Assembly (NCBI GenBank): GCA_003223935.1
Contig: QHXQ01000024.1
Location: forward strand, 62,001 to 126,000
Origin: Acidobacteriota bacterium
GTDB taxonomy: Bacteria > Acidobacteriota > Blastocatellia > Pyrinomonadales > Pyrinomonadaceae
DNA length: 64,000 nt
Direction: 5' to 3'
Shown here: positions 13,183-22,330 of the stretch, piece by piece
Numbering within the stretch: the first letter of the stretch is position 1
Layout of the letters: each line of letters begins with the position of its first letter
The notes under the pieces: model-generated
Told to the model about the DNA's origin: nothing
What the model saw: only the letters and a program-made list of their open reading frames with translations
Database searches by the model: none
Program-made: the position numbers and the translations under genes

Positions 13183-13303
13183 AACGCCGGGAACGAGACG
13201 ATGAATGTGCCCGGCGTCGCGCGAGCGACGCATGAACCGGCGACCACAATTCATGCGTCGCTCGCGCGACGCGGCGGTTTGATACGTCGCCTTTCCCGGC
13301 GTT
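13183..13303. repeat. nested palindromic intergenic repeat
   Basis: Outer arms AACGCCGGGAA (13183-13193) / TTCCCGGCGTT (13293-13303); inner 23-bp perfect arms GCGTCGCGCGAGCGACGCATGAA (13214-13236) / 13250-13272. Confidence 0.9.
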
Positions 13304-13383
13304 AAAACGCCGGGCTAAAGTCAGTGCGCCGCCGATGGCGGCGGGTTTGGGTGCAGGCTTGAATGCAAATTAGCGGCCGTTGC

Positions 13384-13701
13384 TTAACGGCGCTTGCTGC
13401 GGGCGGGCGACTTGCGTCTAATGCCTTCACTCTTCGTCGGGCTGGGCAACTTGTCGGGCAGGTCTAGCTCGTCATCTATCAGCACGTCCACGTAAACATT
13501 CGCCGCCCGCGCGTACTGCAAGAGCACGGGTAATGGCGGCTCACGCCTTCCGAGTTCATATTGGGAGACGTTGCTGCGAAATAACTCGTCAGTAAATCCC
13601 AACTGGCCCAGCAAGCCATTTTGAGACAAGCCCAATTCCAAACGAATCCGTTGCAGCTTTTCGGCGAGCCGGGCTGATTTAGTCCGCGAAGGATTGGTCA
13701 T
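13384..13701 (-). CDS. XRE-family HTH transcriptional regulator
   Basis: LAEKLQRIRLELGLSQNGLLGQLGF...NVSQYELGRREPPLPVLLQYARAANVYVDVLIDDE. Confidence 0.88.
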   Translation of the reverse strand: MTNPSRTKSARLAEKLQRIRLELGLSQNGLLGQLGFTDELFRSNVSQYELGRREPPLPVLLQYARAANVYVDVLIDDELDLPDKLPSPTKSEGIRRKSPARSKRR

Positions 13702-13747
13702 CGGGAGTGACCTCCCAATGACAAGTCGAGCTTAACATTAACGGCAG

Positions 13748-13771
13748 TGCTAGATACGATAGTATCTAGCA
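13748..13771. promoter_or_regulatory. candidate XRE operator palindrome
   Basis: TGCTAGATAC-GATA-GTATCTAGCA, 10-bp perfect arms, about 47 bp upstream of the XRE start codon. Confidence 0.6.
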
Positions 13772-13945
13772 GGGCTTCACGCTTAATCGTCGCCAAGAGA
13801 TCGCGGCATCTCTGTTTCGTGGCGACGCCCATCACTCAGTCTGTGAGGGGTAAGTCACGCATGTGGCCGTTGCCAGTGATCGAAAGAACGCGGGCGCAAA
13901 GATAGCAGAGATGCGCGCCGCCGTCACCCGGAATGTTTACTGCCG

Positions 13946-14221
13946 ATGTGCTTGCCTCACATCACGGTGCGGCTTCATCAGGGCGGACGACGCTTCTCCT
14001 GCCCGTACTGCCGTCGCAGCCATGAGCATCCACCGTTCGACCTTGAGCATTACACCATCGGCTACGGCTTCTGCGCTCTCTACATGAGTTGGTTTCCTAT
14101 CGAGGGCGGAGATGGGTTGGGCATCGTCAAGACGGACGAGCGCGGCCGGCTGCACACGGTGCTGTATGGCAAGGACAACCCACACACGCAAGCAGAGGGG
14201 CAGGCGGACAGCCGGCAGTGA
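13946..14221 (+). CDS. small hypothetical protein with possible zinc-binding Cys motif
   Basis: 91 aa; RFSCPYCRRSHEHPPFDLEHYTIGYGFCALYMSW; protein-like and not a mirror of another gene. Confidence 0.5.
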   Translation: MCLPHITVRLHQGGRRFSCPYCRRSHEHPPFDLEHYTIGYGFCALYMSWFPIEGGDGLGIVKTDERGRLHTVLYGKDNPHTQAEGQADSRQ

Positions 14222-14260
14222 GCGCAAGCCGCCGGGCGGTAAGACGGATTTGATCCATTC

Positions 14261-15343
14261 TCATAGGTGCTTACGCAGGAACGTGACGATCTTCCAGCCG
14301 TCTATGTATTTCCAAGGCGCGTGCCCGAGTGTGTAGTGACCGCAGGGCAGCCATTGCATGTCGAGCGGGTGGCCGGTCGAGCGGACGGCTCGGATTAGGT
14401 CGCGCGAGAGGTCGAGGGGGAAGGTTAGATCGTAGCGGGCGGCAATGAAGCGCATCGGGCGCGGAGTGAGCGCCGCGAGGCGTTCAATGTAAGCGAACGG
14501 GCTGATGGGCAGCCAGTGTCGGCGCAGTTCTGCGAGCGTGAGTTGGCCGTCGAAGCCTGCGCGGACGTGCTCAGTTGACAGCCCGCGCCAAACCACGTCG
14601 GCGACGTAGCCGGAGACGTGATTGAAGACGCCACTCTTGAGTAGAGGCTCGTGGATGAAGGCGAGAAAGGCCACGCACGAGCCGATGCTTGTGCCGACGA
14701 TGCCGATGCGCTCGTAGCCTTGCGCGTTGAGCCAACGGACGGCGGCGCGTGTGTCCAAGACGGCCTGTCGCATTGATTGCAGCGTGCGCCCGACGTTGGG
14801 GCTGACGAGAAAATCCGCGCGTTCAAGTTCGCTTGGCCGCCGCTCGTCGTGATACGGCAGCGACAGACGCAAGGCCGCGATGCCGAGTCGCGCGAAGATG
14901 CGACCGAGTTCCACATAACTTTCGGCTGGCGCGTTCCAGTGGGGCAGCATGAGGACGGCGCGACGCGGCGCATCGCTCGCTTTCGCTTTGCTAACGGGCG
15001 CGAAGAAGCGCGCGCGCACCGTGTTGTTCTCAAGCGCAGGCGTGTGGAGGGCGCTCGTCCAAGTTAGCAGGTTGTCTCTGAGTTGATAGTCTGCGATTGC
15101 GGGCGGCGTGAAGTAGTCTGCGCTGTCTGCGAGCGCGCGTGCGTTGTGCGCGTGCAGCAACTCGCGCGGGTCGTCGCCGTTTGCATGCGCGACGACAAGC
15201 TCTGCGCCCCACTCGAACGGGCGCACGAGCCGGTTGGTGTCGCGGCGCGCTATCTGGCGCTCGCGTGCGTGCATGAGCCGAGCTAACAAAGTGTCTGCAA
15301 ATACCTCCGAGAGAAATTTACGGGTAAAAGCGGGAATGGTCAA
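14261..15343 (-). CDS. alpha/beta hydrolase (ABHD18/DUF2048-like)
   Basis: RAVLMLPHWNAPAESYVELGRIFARLGIAALRLSLPYHDERRP; nucleophile elbow GTSIGS. Confidence 0.8.
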   Translation of the reverse strand: MTIPAFTRKFLSEVFADTLLARLMHARERQIARRDTNRLVRPFEWGAELVVAHANGDDPRELLHAHNARALADSADYFTPPAIADYQLRDNLLTWTSALHTPALENNTVRARFFAPVSKAKASDAPRRAVLMLPHWNAPAESYVELGRIFARLGIAALRLSLPYHDERRPSELERADFLVSPNVGRTLQSMRQAVLDTRAAVRWLNAQGYERIGIVGTSIGSCVAFLAFIHEPLLKSGVFNHVSGYVADVVWRGLSTEHVRAGFDGQLTLAELRRHWLPISPFAYIERLAALTPRPMRFIAARYDLTFPLDLSRDLIRAVRSTGHPLDMQWLPCGHYTLGHAPWKYIDGWKIVTFLRKHL

Positions 15344-15501
15344 AAGGCGCGCGGCCTGTCAGCGAAATTTTAGCGCCGCAGTTTGCTCTCCGCTTGCGCC
15401 GGATCGGGAATCAGATTATAGTGCCCTCATCTGACGCGGTAACTTCCGATGCTGTGACAGATACCTTGCTCCATAGACTCAAACTGAATCAGGTTTTACT
15501 T

Positions 15502-15552
15502 GTCGCCTCGCTGCACTTGCAGTCGTGTGTTCTCCTCAACACACGCGGCGAC
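15502..15552 (+). ncRNA. possible three-way-junction structured leader element
   Basis: P1 GTCGCC/GGCGAC (15502-07/15547-52), P2 CTGC-ACTT-GCAG (15511-22), P3 CGTGTGTT-CTCCTC-AACACACG (15524-45). Confidence 0.3.
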
Positions 15553-15696
15553 CGCTCTCATAACTTATAAGTCGAAGTTCGCAAGTGGCCTCAGGTTATT
15601 ACCTTTAAGGCATCATGTGCATGCAGAGGGGGTTGCCCTTGTCGGCGTTTCCCACCTCAAACTACGGATCAGCCTGACACCTTTTAAGGAGGTTCG

Positions 15697-16698
15697 ATGA
15701 AGAGAGTCATTAGTTTCACCCTCGCAGCCGCTCTGCTCGCCATCCTCGGCCTGTTGAGCACTTCTCATTTGACCCGCACGACCGTACACGCTCAGGGGCA
15801 GAGCCAAGATCACGTCCCTGTTGATGCTGGTGGTGCGCCGGAGATCATCCCGCACCGCATGAATCCACACGGCGCGGACACGGGCTACCTGACGGCCGGC
15901 GGCACGGGCAGCCTCTCGCCGATCACTTATCACGGCGGCGCGCTCATCAACACGCCGACCGTCTATCTGATCTGGTACGGCAACTGGAACCAAACCAACG
16001 GCTCCGACACGCCGAGCGGGCAACAGATCGTCCGCGACTTCGCCAACGCCATCGGCGGCTCAAACTACTTCAACATCAACACGCAGGGCTATAACGCTGG
16101 CGGTTATACCATCAGCGGCAACGTCGCCTTCGGCGGCGAGACCAGCCCCGGCTACACGCACGGCACGCGGCTCAGCGATGCGAACATTCAAACCATCGTC
16201 AACGAAGCCATCACCGGCGGTCATCTGCCTTACAACGCCAACGGCGTCTATTTCGTGCTCACTTCGTCGGACGTGTCCGAGCGGTCCGGCTTCTGCACGC
16301 AGTATTGCGGCTGGCACACGGCGGGCACGCCTACGGCCGGCCACGTGCGCTACTCTTTCGTCGGCAATGCTAATCGCTGCCTGAACGCCTGCGCCGCACA
16401 GACTACGGGGCCGAACGGCAACGCTGGCGTTGACGCCATGATCTCGGTCGTCGCACACGAACTCGAAGAGGCTACGACCGATCCCGATCCGCGCTCCGGC
16501 TGGGCTGACAGCGGCGGCGCAGAGAACGCAGACAAGTGCGCTTGGACATTCGGTTCGCGCCAGTTCACCGCGCCGAACGGAGCGATCTACAACCAGACCT
16601 TGAGCGGCGGCGGTGTGACGCGCAACTATCTCATCCAGCGCAACCTCGCAGCCATTGACAACAAGTGCTACACGGACTATCTCAACGGATTCCAATGA
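15697..16698 (+). CDS. secreted EXORDIUM/PHI-1 (phosphate-induced protein 1)-like protein
   Basis: Signal peptide; VYLIWYGNW, GVYFVLTSSDVSERSGFCTQYCGWH, DAMISVVAHELEEATTDPDPRSGWADSGGAENADKCAWTFG. RBS aaggagg. Confidence 0.8.
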   Translation: MKRVISFTLAAALLAILGLLSTSHLTRTTVHAQGQSQDHVPVDAGGAPEIIPHRMNPHGADTGYLTAGGTGSLSPITYHGGALINTPTVYLIWYGNWNQTNGSDTPSGQQIVRDFANAIGGSNYFNINTQGYNAGGYTISGNVAFGGETSPGYTHGTRLSDANIQTIVNEAITGGHLPYNANGVYFVLTSSDVSERSGFCTQYCGWHTAGTPTAGHVRYSFVGNANRCLNACAAQTTGPNGNAGVDAMISVVAHELEEATTDPDPRSGWADSGGAENADKCAWTFGSRQFTAPNGAIYNQTLSGGGVTRNYLIQRNLAAIDNKCYTDYLNGFQ

Positions 16699-16759
16699 GG
16701 CCCGCGCGCGGCGACAGTGCGTCTGCCTGATGGCGCGCTGATCATCACGCTTAACAAAG

Positions 16760-16794
16760 AAGCCACCGGCGAGCAAGCTGCTTGCCGGTGGCTT
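16760..16794 (+). terminator. hairpin terminator downstream of the EXO-like gene
   Basis: AAGCCACCGGC (16760-16770) / GCCGGTGGCTT (16784-16794), followed by TGTTTCATTT. Confidence 0.6.
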
Positions 16795-16823
16795 GTTTCA
16801 TTTGCCGACTCAATCGTTGCAGC

Positions 16824-18413
16824 TTAGCGCCGCTCGCGCCAGCGCCTGAGCATCTGCGGCAGTAGGAGCGACGTCGGCCACACAGAGCCGGTCGTGAAGC
16901 GGCGGGCCAGACCGCGAAAGAGTGCGGCGGCGCGCGCCGTATAGTTGAACCACCAGAGGTCTGGCAGCAGCGTGATGCGGTTGACGTGTATGTGCTGCGC
17001 GGCGACGAGTTCCAAAAGTCCCGCGCGCCCGTGCGTGCGGCCCAAGCCGCTCTGCTTCATGCCGCCCCAAGGCGTCTGCGCGATGCCGTGCGTGTAGAGC
17101 ACCTCGTTGACCATCACCGTGCCCGCTTCGATCTGTTCAGCGAGCGCCTTACCGCGCCCCGTGTCGCGCGTCCACACGCTCGCCGTCAAACCGAAGATGC
17201 TATCGTTCGCCAACCTGATCGCTTCGTCTTCAGTCTTGAACGTCATCAACGGCAACACCGGCCCAAACGTCTCCTCGCGCATGATCGTCATCGCGTGATT
17301 CACATTCGCCAGCACCGTCGGCTCGTAGAACCAACCTTTGGCGAGTGCGCCTGCGGTTCGTTGCCCGCCTGTCAGCACACGCGCGCCGTGCGCGACCGCA
17401 TCTTCGACGTGCGCCGCGACGATCTGCAACTGTCGCTCGCTCGACATCGCGCCGATGTCCGCGCCCGCGTGCGTGCCCGCGTCCTGTTTGAGTTGTTGTG
17501 TTAGTTCAACGACGCGCGCCGAGAAGCCCGGCGCGATGCGCTCATGCACATAACAACGCTCGACCGACGCGCACGCTTGCCCCGAGTTCGCAAACGCGCC
17601 CCACACGGCCGCGCGCGCTGCCGCTTCCACGTCCGCGTCTTCGAGCACGAGCATCGGGTCTTTGCCGCCCAGTTCGAGCACGCATGGCATGAGCCGCTCG
17701 GCCGCAGCAACGCCGACGCGCTTGCCTGTGGCGACGCTGCCCGTGAACATGATCTTATCAACGCTCGCTTCAACCAGTGCCGCGCCCGTCGCGCCGTCGC
17801 CCGTTACGACGCTGAACAATCCTTCGGGCACGCCAGCGCGCTTGAACACGTCTGCGATCTCCAAGCCGACGAGCGGCGTCAACTCGCTCGGCTTCAAGAC
17901 CACTCCATTGCCCGCCATCAAAGCCATCACCACTTCGCCCACAGGGATCGCCCAAGGGAAGTTCCAAGGCGAGATGATGCCAACCACACCCAACGGCCGA
18001 TAGACGATGCGCGACGAGCGGCCCATCAGTCCGTACTGCCCGATGTCGATCTTCTCCGGTCTTAAAAGCCGTTGTGTGCGGCGCGCGAAGAACTGCATCA
18101 GGTCGAGCGTCGGCACAAGCTCCATCGCAATCGCTTCCGCGACGGGTTTGCCCGCCTCGCGCGCGATGAGCTTCGCGATCTCTTCCAACTCCGCGAGCAC
18201 AAGCTCACGCGCACGCAACACCACGCGCCCGCGCGCACGAAAGGAGAGCGCGCCCCACGCGGCTTGCGCCTCGCGAGCGCGTGCCACCGCGCGCGCGACC
18301 TCTGCGGCGGAAGCGATGGGCGCGCGGCCCACTTCCGCGCCGGTCGCCGGATCGTAAGAGATGATTTCGCGTGTTGCGTCCGTCGTCGTGCGATCTAAGG
18401 TTTGTGTCGCCAT
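16824..18413 (-). CDS. aldehyde dehydrogenase family protein
   Basis: GVVGIISPWNFPWAIPVGEV, VLELGGKDPMLVLEDADVE, ANSGQACASVERCYV, FGPVLPLMTF. ATG at 18413 preferred over 18449. Confidence 0.92.
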   Translation of the reverse strand: MATQTLDRTTTDATREIISYDPATGAEVGRAPIASAAEVARAVARAREAQAAWGALSFRARGRVVLRARELVLAELEEIAKLIAREAGKPVAEAIAMELVPTLDLMQFFARRTQRLLRPEKIDIGQYGLMGRSSRIVYRPLGVVGIISPWNFPWAIPVGEVVMALMAGNGVVLKPSELTPLVGLEIADVFKRAGVPEGLFSVVTGDGATGAALVEASVDKIMFTGSVATGKRVGVAAAERLMPCVLELGGKDPMLVLEDADVEAAARAAVWGAFANSGQACASVERCYVHERIAPGFSARVVELTQQLKQDAGTHAGADIGAMSSERQLQIVAAHVEDAVAHGARVLTGGQRTAGALAKGWFYEPTVLANVNHAMTIMREETFGPVLPLMTFKTEDEAIRLANDSIFGLTASVWTRDTGRGKALAEQIEAGTVMVNEVLYTHGIAQTPWGGMKQSGLGRTHGRAGLLELVAAQHIHVNRITLLPDLWWFNYTARAAALFRGLARRFTTGSVWPTSLLLPQMLRRWRERR

Positions 18414-18557
18414 AAAATTTTCCGCGCGAGGGTGCGGGTGAATTATCAATCGAAAATCGTTTGAGGGGAAGGCCAGCGCGTGAGACCTCTCCCTTCGTTT
18501 CTGCGCCGCTGCGCTAGTCAGTTACAATACAAGCAAACGCACAGACAGGAGAGACAG

Positions 18558-19850
18558 ATGCGACGAACACAGCTTGCAGAGTTCATGCGGCGCATGGAGC
18601 CGGACTCAATCGCCATCATCGCGAGCGCACCCGAACGCACGCGCTCGAACGACACGGAATATCGCTACCGGCAAGACTCGGATTTTTACTACCTGACCGG
18701 CTTCCACGAACCCGAAGCTATCGCCGTCATCGCGCCCGCGCACGCGGAGCACAAGTACACGCTCTTCGTCCGGCCGCGCGATCCTGAGCGCGAGACTTGG
18801 GACGGCCGCCGCGCGGGCGTCGAAGGCGCAGTCGCGGAGTTCGGCGCGGACAAGGCTTTTCCGGTCGCGGAATTTCACACGCAGGCGCGCGATCTCTTGA
18901 ACGGCGCGCGCAATCTCTACTACCGGCTCGGCGTCAACGCCGAACTCGACGAAGCGATCATCAACCACATCCGCGCCATGCGCGCGCGCACGCGGCTCTA
19001 TCGCGCGCCCGACTCGATCACCGATCCGGGCGTCATCCTCCATGAGCTGCGGCTCGTCAAGTCGGCTGAAGAGATCGAGTTGATGCAGCGCAGCGCAGAC
19101 ATCGCGGCCGAAGCGCACGTCGAGGCGATGCGCGCCGTGCGGCCGGGCATGAACGAGTATGAGATTGAAGCTTTGATCGAATACAACTTCCGACGCAACG
19201 GTGCAGCCGCGCCCGCTTACACTTCAATCGTCGGCGGCGGCGCGAATGCAACCGTGCTGCATTACATCACGAACGACGCCCCCTTGCGCGACGGCGACCT
19301 GCTGCTCGTTGACGCGGGCGCAGAGTATCAAGGTTATGCCTCAGACATCACGCGCACGTTTCCCATCAACGGGCGCTACACAGAAGCGCAACGCGAAGTT
19401 TACAGTGCCGTGCTCGAAACGCAGTTGGCTTGCGTTGAGATGGTCAAGCCCGGCGTGACGATGGGCGAGTTGAACAAGCGCGCGACTGAGATGTTGACCG
19501 CAAGCATGGTGCGTTTGGGCTTGCTCACGGGCGAAGTGGAGAAGTTGATCGAGGAGCAGACCTACAAACGTTTCTACATGCACATGGTCGGGCACTATCT
19601 CGGCATGGACGTGCACGACGTGGGCCGCTATCAAGTGGACGGGCAAGATCGCCCGTTGGAGGCTGGCATCATCATCACCATTGAGCCGGGTCTCTACATC
19701 GCCGAAACTGCTGAGAACATTCCCGACAAGTATCGCGGCATCGGCGTTCGCATCGAGGACGACGTGCTCGTCACGCCCGCAGGTCAGCGCGTGTTGACGG
19801 CCAAAGCGCCGAAGCAGCTCGAAGAGATCGAAAAGTTGATGGCGCAGTGA
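18558..19850 (+). CDS. pepP: Xaa-Pro aminopeptidase (M24B)
   Basis: DSDFYYLTGFHEPEA, LLVDAGAEYQGYASDITRTFPINGRYT, HMVGHYLGMDVHDVG, GIIITIEPGLYI. RBS aggaga before ATG 18558. Confidence 0.93.
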   Translation: MRRTQLAEFMRRMEPDSIAIIASAPERTRSNDTEYRYRQDSDFYYLTGFHEPEAIAVIAPAHAEHKYTLFVRPRDPERETWDGRRAGVEGAVAEFGADKAFPVAEFHTQARDLLNGARNLYYRLGVNAELDEAIINHIRAMRARTRLYRAPDSITDPGVILHELRLVKSAEEIELMQRSADIAAEAHVEAMRAVRPGMNEYEIEALIEYNFRRNGAAAPAYTSIVGGGANATVLHYITNDAPLRDGDLLLVDAGAEYQGYASDITRTFPINGRYTEAQREVYSAVLETQLACVEMVKPGVTMGELNKRATEMLTASMVRLGLLTGEVEKLIEEQTYKRFYMHMVGHYLGMDVHDVGRYQVDGQDRPLEAGIIITIEPGLYIAETAENIPDKYRGIGVRIEDDVLVTPAGQRVLTAKAPKQLEEIEKLMAQ

Positions 19851-19868
19851 GGAAGCAGCTTACGATTG

Positions 19869-21236
19869 TCACCAAGTCCTCTTGATCGGGTGCGCTTCGG
19901 TGTTGAAGATCACTTGTTTGAAGTTCAAGGTCTTGGGTGGGGCAAACAGCAGATAGTAATACTTGAACGTCTCGGCGAAGAGGAAGCTTTGCATGCCATC
20001 CGCTTGCTCTTTGGTCTGGACGTTGCGGAGCGCGGCGTAGGCTGTGTCCGTCCGACAATACTTGACGAAGCTGTTGAAGAGTGTTTCGCCCATGCGTAAG
20101 TATTGCGGGTCGCCAGTGAAGTGATAGAGATAGTAAGTTGATTCGACGATCTCAGGTCGGAGCGGATAGCCGGGGTACTCGATCTGCATCGTGCGATAGT
20201 TCAACTGCTCTGGTTCGATCCCGTAGATCGTCCACATCTTGAAACTGGACGCTTGCAGCCGCTTGGCGCGATCAATGTCGCCTGACAGAGCAAGCACCGC
20301 CGGAAAGAAAGCATCAAGCGCGCCGTATGATGTGGCCGTGCGCTGGCCAGTCAACATATCGGCATGACCATACCAAAGCTCCGGCCCGCGTTCGTCCGCC
20401 AAATACTTGTTGACGGCCGCGCGACTTTCGAGCCACATGCGTTTGCAATCTTCGTCGTCGAATAAGAGCCAACACTTCAGCAGGTACTCATAATAAGAAT
20501 CGATCCCGCCGCTGATGTGGCTGTCCTTGTCCGTCCACGCGCCCGTCTCGACATTGATTGTGCTACCGACAAGTCCTAGGGCTGAGCGGCGTTTATAGAC
20601 TTCAACGAGCGCGCGCTTGGCTTTGTCGTAGAAGATGGGTTTGTGTGTGAGCTTGCTGAGCGTGCCGAACTCGATGAGGAGCGTGCCGGCTTCGGCCGGA
20701 TTCGTTTCGGGGTCGCGCACCTTGCCCGTCTTTAGATTGACGAAGCGGTAAGGGATGCCGGTCGGCGAATCAAAGACCGGCAGCAAGCGCGTGCCTAAAT
20801 CTTCGGCGAGCGCAAGGAAGCGTCTGTCGCCGGTCAATTGATAGATGGAGAGCAGCCCGCCCAAGTGGCGGATGGTGATCTCGAAATTCTGGACGTAGAT
20901 GTCTTGGTCGAAGGAGAGATTATTGATGATAAACGTCTTGGTCTTCTCGGCTTCATCGCGTAGGCCCATCAAGAGCATCGTGTCGAGCGCATCAACCGGC
21001 GTCATGTAGAACGTATGCGCGTACCAATCATGATAGGTCTTCGTCAAAGGGCGCAGATCATCATGTCCCCAAGCGTACTGCTCATAACCGCGCCACGCAT
21101 GCAAGAACTCTGCGCGCACTTCAGCCGCGAGTTTGCGCCGATCAACTGCTGGCTCGCGCGGTGCAGCTAAAGAGAGTGTGGGAGCGAAAAGAAGCGAGCA
21201 GACTAAAAGCAGCGCGGTTGATTTTGCTGTCATCAC
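19869..21236 (-). CDS. secreted GH47 (class I alpha-1,2-mannosidase) family protein
   Basis: Signal peptide; FLHAWRGYEQYAWGHDDLRPLTK, MTPVDALDTMLLMGL, FEITIRHLGGLLSIYQLTGD, ISGGIDSYYEYLLKCW, LRPEIVESTYYLYHFTGDPQYLRMG, SFLFAETFKYYYLLF. Confidence 0.88.
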   Translation of the reverse strand: MMTAKSTALLLVCSLLFAPTLSLAAPREPAVDRRKLAAEVRAEFLHAWRGYEQYAWGHDDLRPLTKTYHDWYAHTFYMTPVDALDTMLLMGLRDEAEKTKTFIINNLSFDQDIYVQNFEITIRHLGGLLSIYQLTGDRRFLALAEDLGTRLLPVFDSPTGIPYRFVNLKTGKVRDPETNPAEAGTLLIEFGTLSKLTHKPIFYDKAKRALVEVYKRRSALGLVGSTINVETGAWTDKDSHISGGIDSYYEYLLKCWLLFDDEDCKRMWLESRAAVNKYLADERGPELWYGHADMLTGQRTATSYGALDAFFPAVLALSGDIDRAKRLQASSFKMWTIYGIEPEQLNYRTMQIEYPGYPLRPEIVESTYYLYHFTGDPQYLRMGETLFNSFVKYCRTDTAYAALRNVQTKEQADGMQSFLFAETFKYYYLLFAPPKTLNFKQVIFNTEAHPIKRTW

Positions 21237-21260
21237 GATCTCCGTGCTTGCGTATTCGGA

Positions 21261-21332
21261 TCAGTACCGCCTGCGGTAGCGGGCGGGTACTCGTTGCGAT
21301 GAAGACCCGCCCGCTACCGCAGGCGGTACTGA
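21261..21332. repeat. dispersed inverted repeat family, copy 2
   Basis: 28-bp perfect arms TCAGTACCGCCTGCGGTAGCGGGCGGGT (21261-21288) / 21305-21332; 16-nt loop. Confidence 0.95.
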
Positions 21333-21370
21333 CTTGGAGCGCGCTGGCCGCTCGTCGGCAAATCTTTAAT

Positions 21371-22330
21371 TTAATCGGGCGGCGATAACTCCGCGACGAT
21401 CTCGCGGGCCGCGGCGCGCGCTTGTTCGACCTCTTCGGGCGCGAACGAGACTGCGCCGACGACTGCATGGCCGCCGCCGCCGTAGCGTTCGCAGATCGTG
21501 GCGATGTTGTGTGTGCGCGGGCGCGGACTCCAAGGGTTCGAGCCGACGGAGATTTTGGTGCGTTGCGCGCCGCGCGTAATGGCGACCGAGTAGGTCGTTT
21601 CGGGATGTAGATAGTAAGGGATGAACTTGTTGAAGGCCGCAACATTTTCGGCCACGAGATCGAACTGGACGACGCCGCGCGCATAAATGGCCTTGCGCCG
21701 GATCAACTCCAAAGTCTCGCGGTGGCGCGCGAGGATGGGCTGGAAGCGCGTCTGCACTTCAGCACTCAACGCCACATCGTCGAGCGGGCGCGCGGTTAGC
21801 TCACGAATCAACCATTCGATGAACTCTTCGTCGGGCACGTTCTCGATCACTTGCATCAGTTGCAGCGCGGGCGCGCGCAGTTCGACCACCTGCGCGGGCG
21901 ATTCATAGAGCGCGCCGTCAATCACGTGCGCCCAATGAATGAGCGGCTGAAGTTGTTCGTCGTTGAAGTCAAAGCGTTCGCGGGCGATGCGCGCGATGAA
22001 CTCGGTGCAGGATTTGCTCTCCGCGTCCCAGAACTTTTTACCTGAACGGTCGGCGCGAAAGTGCGCTTCATCCTCCGGCGTCAGGAAAGCCGATTGATGA
22101 TGGTCGAACCACCAAGTCAGTTTGTTTGAGGGCGCATACTTGAAATCAACGATGGCGTTCTCGTCGCCGTCGAACATCGCCTCGTCAAAGAGCGCACCGG
22201 GGCGATGGAGCAGACCTGTGTAAGATACGTCTGCCGCTCGGTGAATGCGCGCGCGATAGAAGCGTGTGAAGACGGCGGCCGAAGCCACGCCGTCGAAGCA
22301 GTGGCCGTGATAGAGCAGACGCAGATTCAT
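21371..22330 (-). CDS. DHH-family phosphoesterase-like protein
   Basis: MNLRLLYHGHCFDGVASAAVF; LTWWFDHHQSAF; C-terminal GGGGHAVVGAVSF. ATG 22330 preferred. Confidence 0.75.
   Translation of the reverse strand: MNLRLLYHGHCFDGVASAAVFTRFYRARIHRAADVSYTGLLHRPGALFDEAMFDGDENAIVDFKYAPSNKLTWWFDHHQSAFLTPEDEAHFRADRSGKKFWDAESKSCTEFIARIARERFDFNDEQLQPLIHWAHVIDGALYESPAQVVELRAPALQLMQVIENVPDEEFIEWLIRELTARPLDDVALSAEVQTRFQPILARHRETLELIRRKAIYARGVVQFDLVAENVAAFNKFIPYYLHPETTYSVAITRGAQRTKISVGSNPWSPRPRTHNIATICERYGGGGHAVVGAVSFAPEEVEQARAAAREIVAELSPPD

Noticed and set aside
16450-16475. HELEE in the EXO-like protein as a classical zincin HExxH
   Set aside because: Second His is absent; kept only as a note, not as a protease call.
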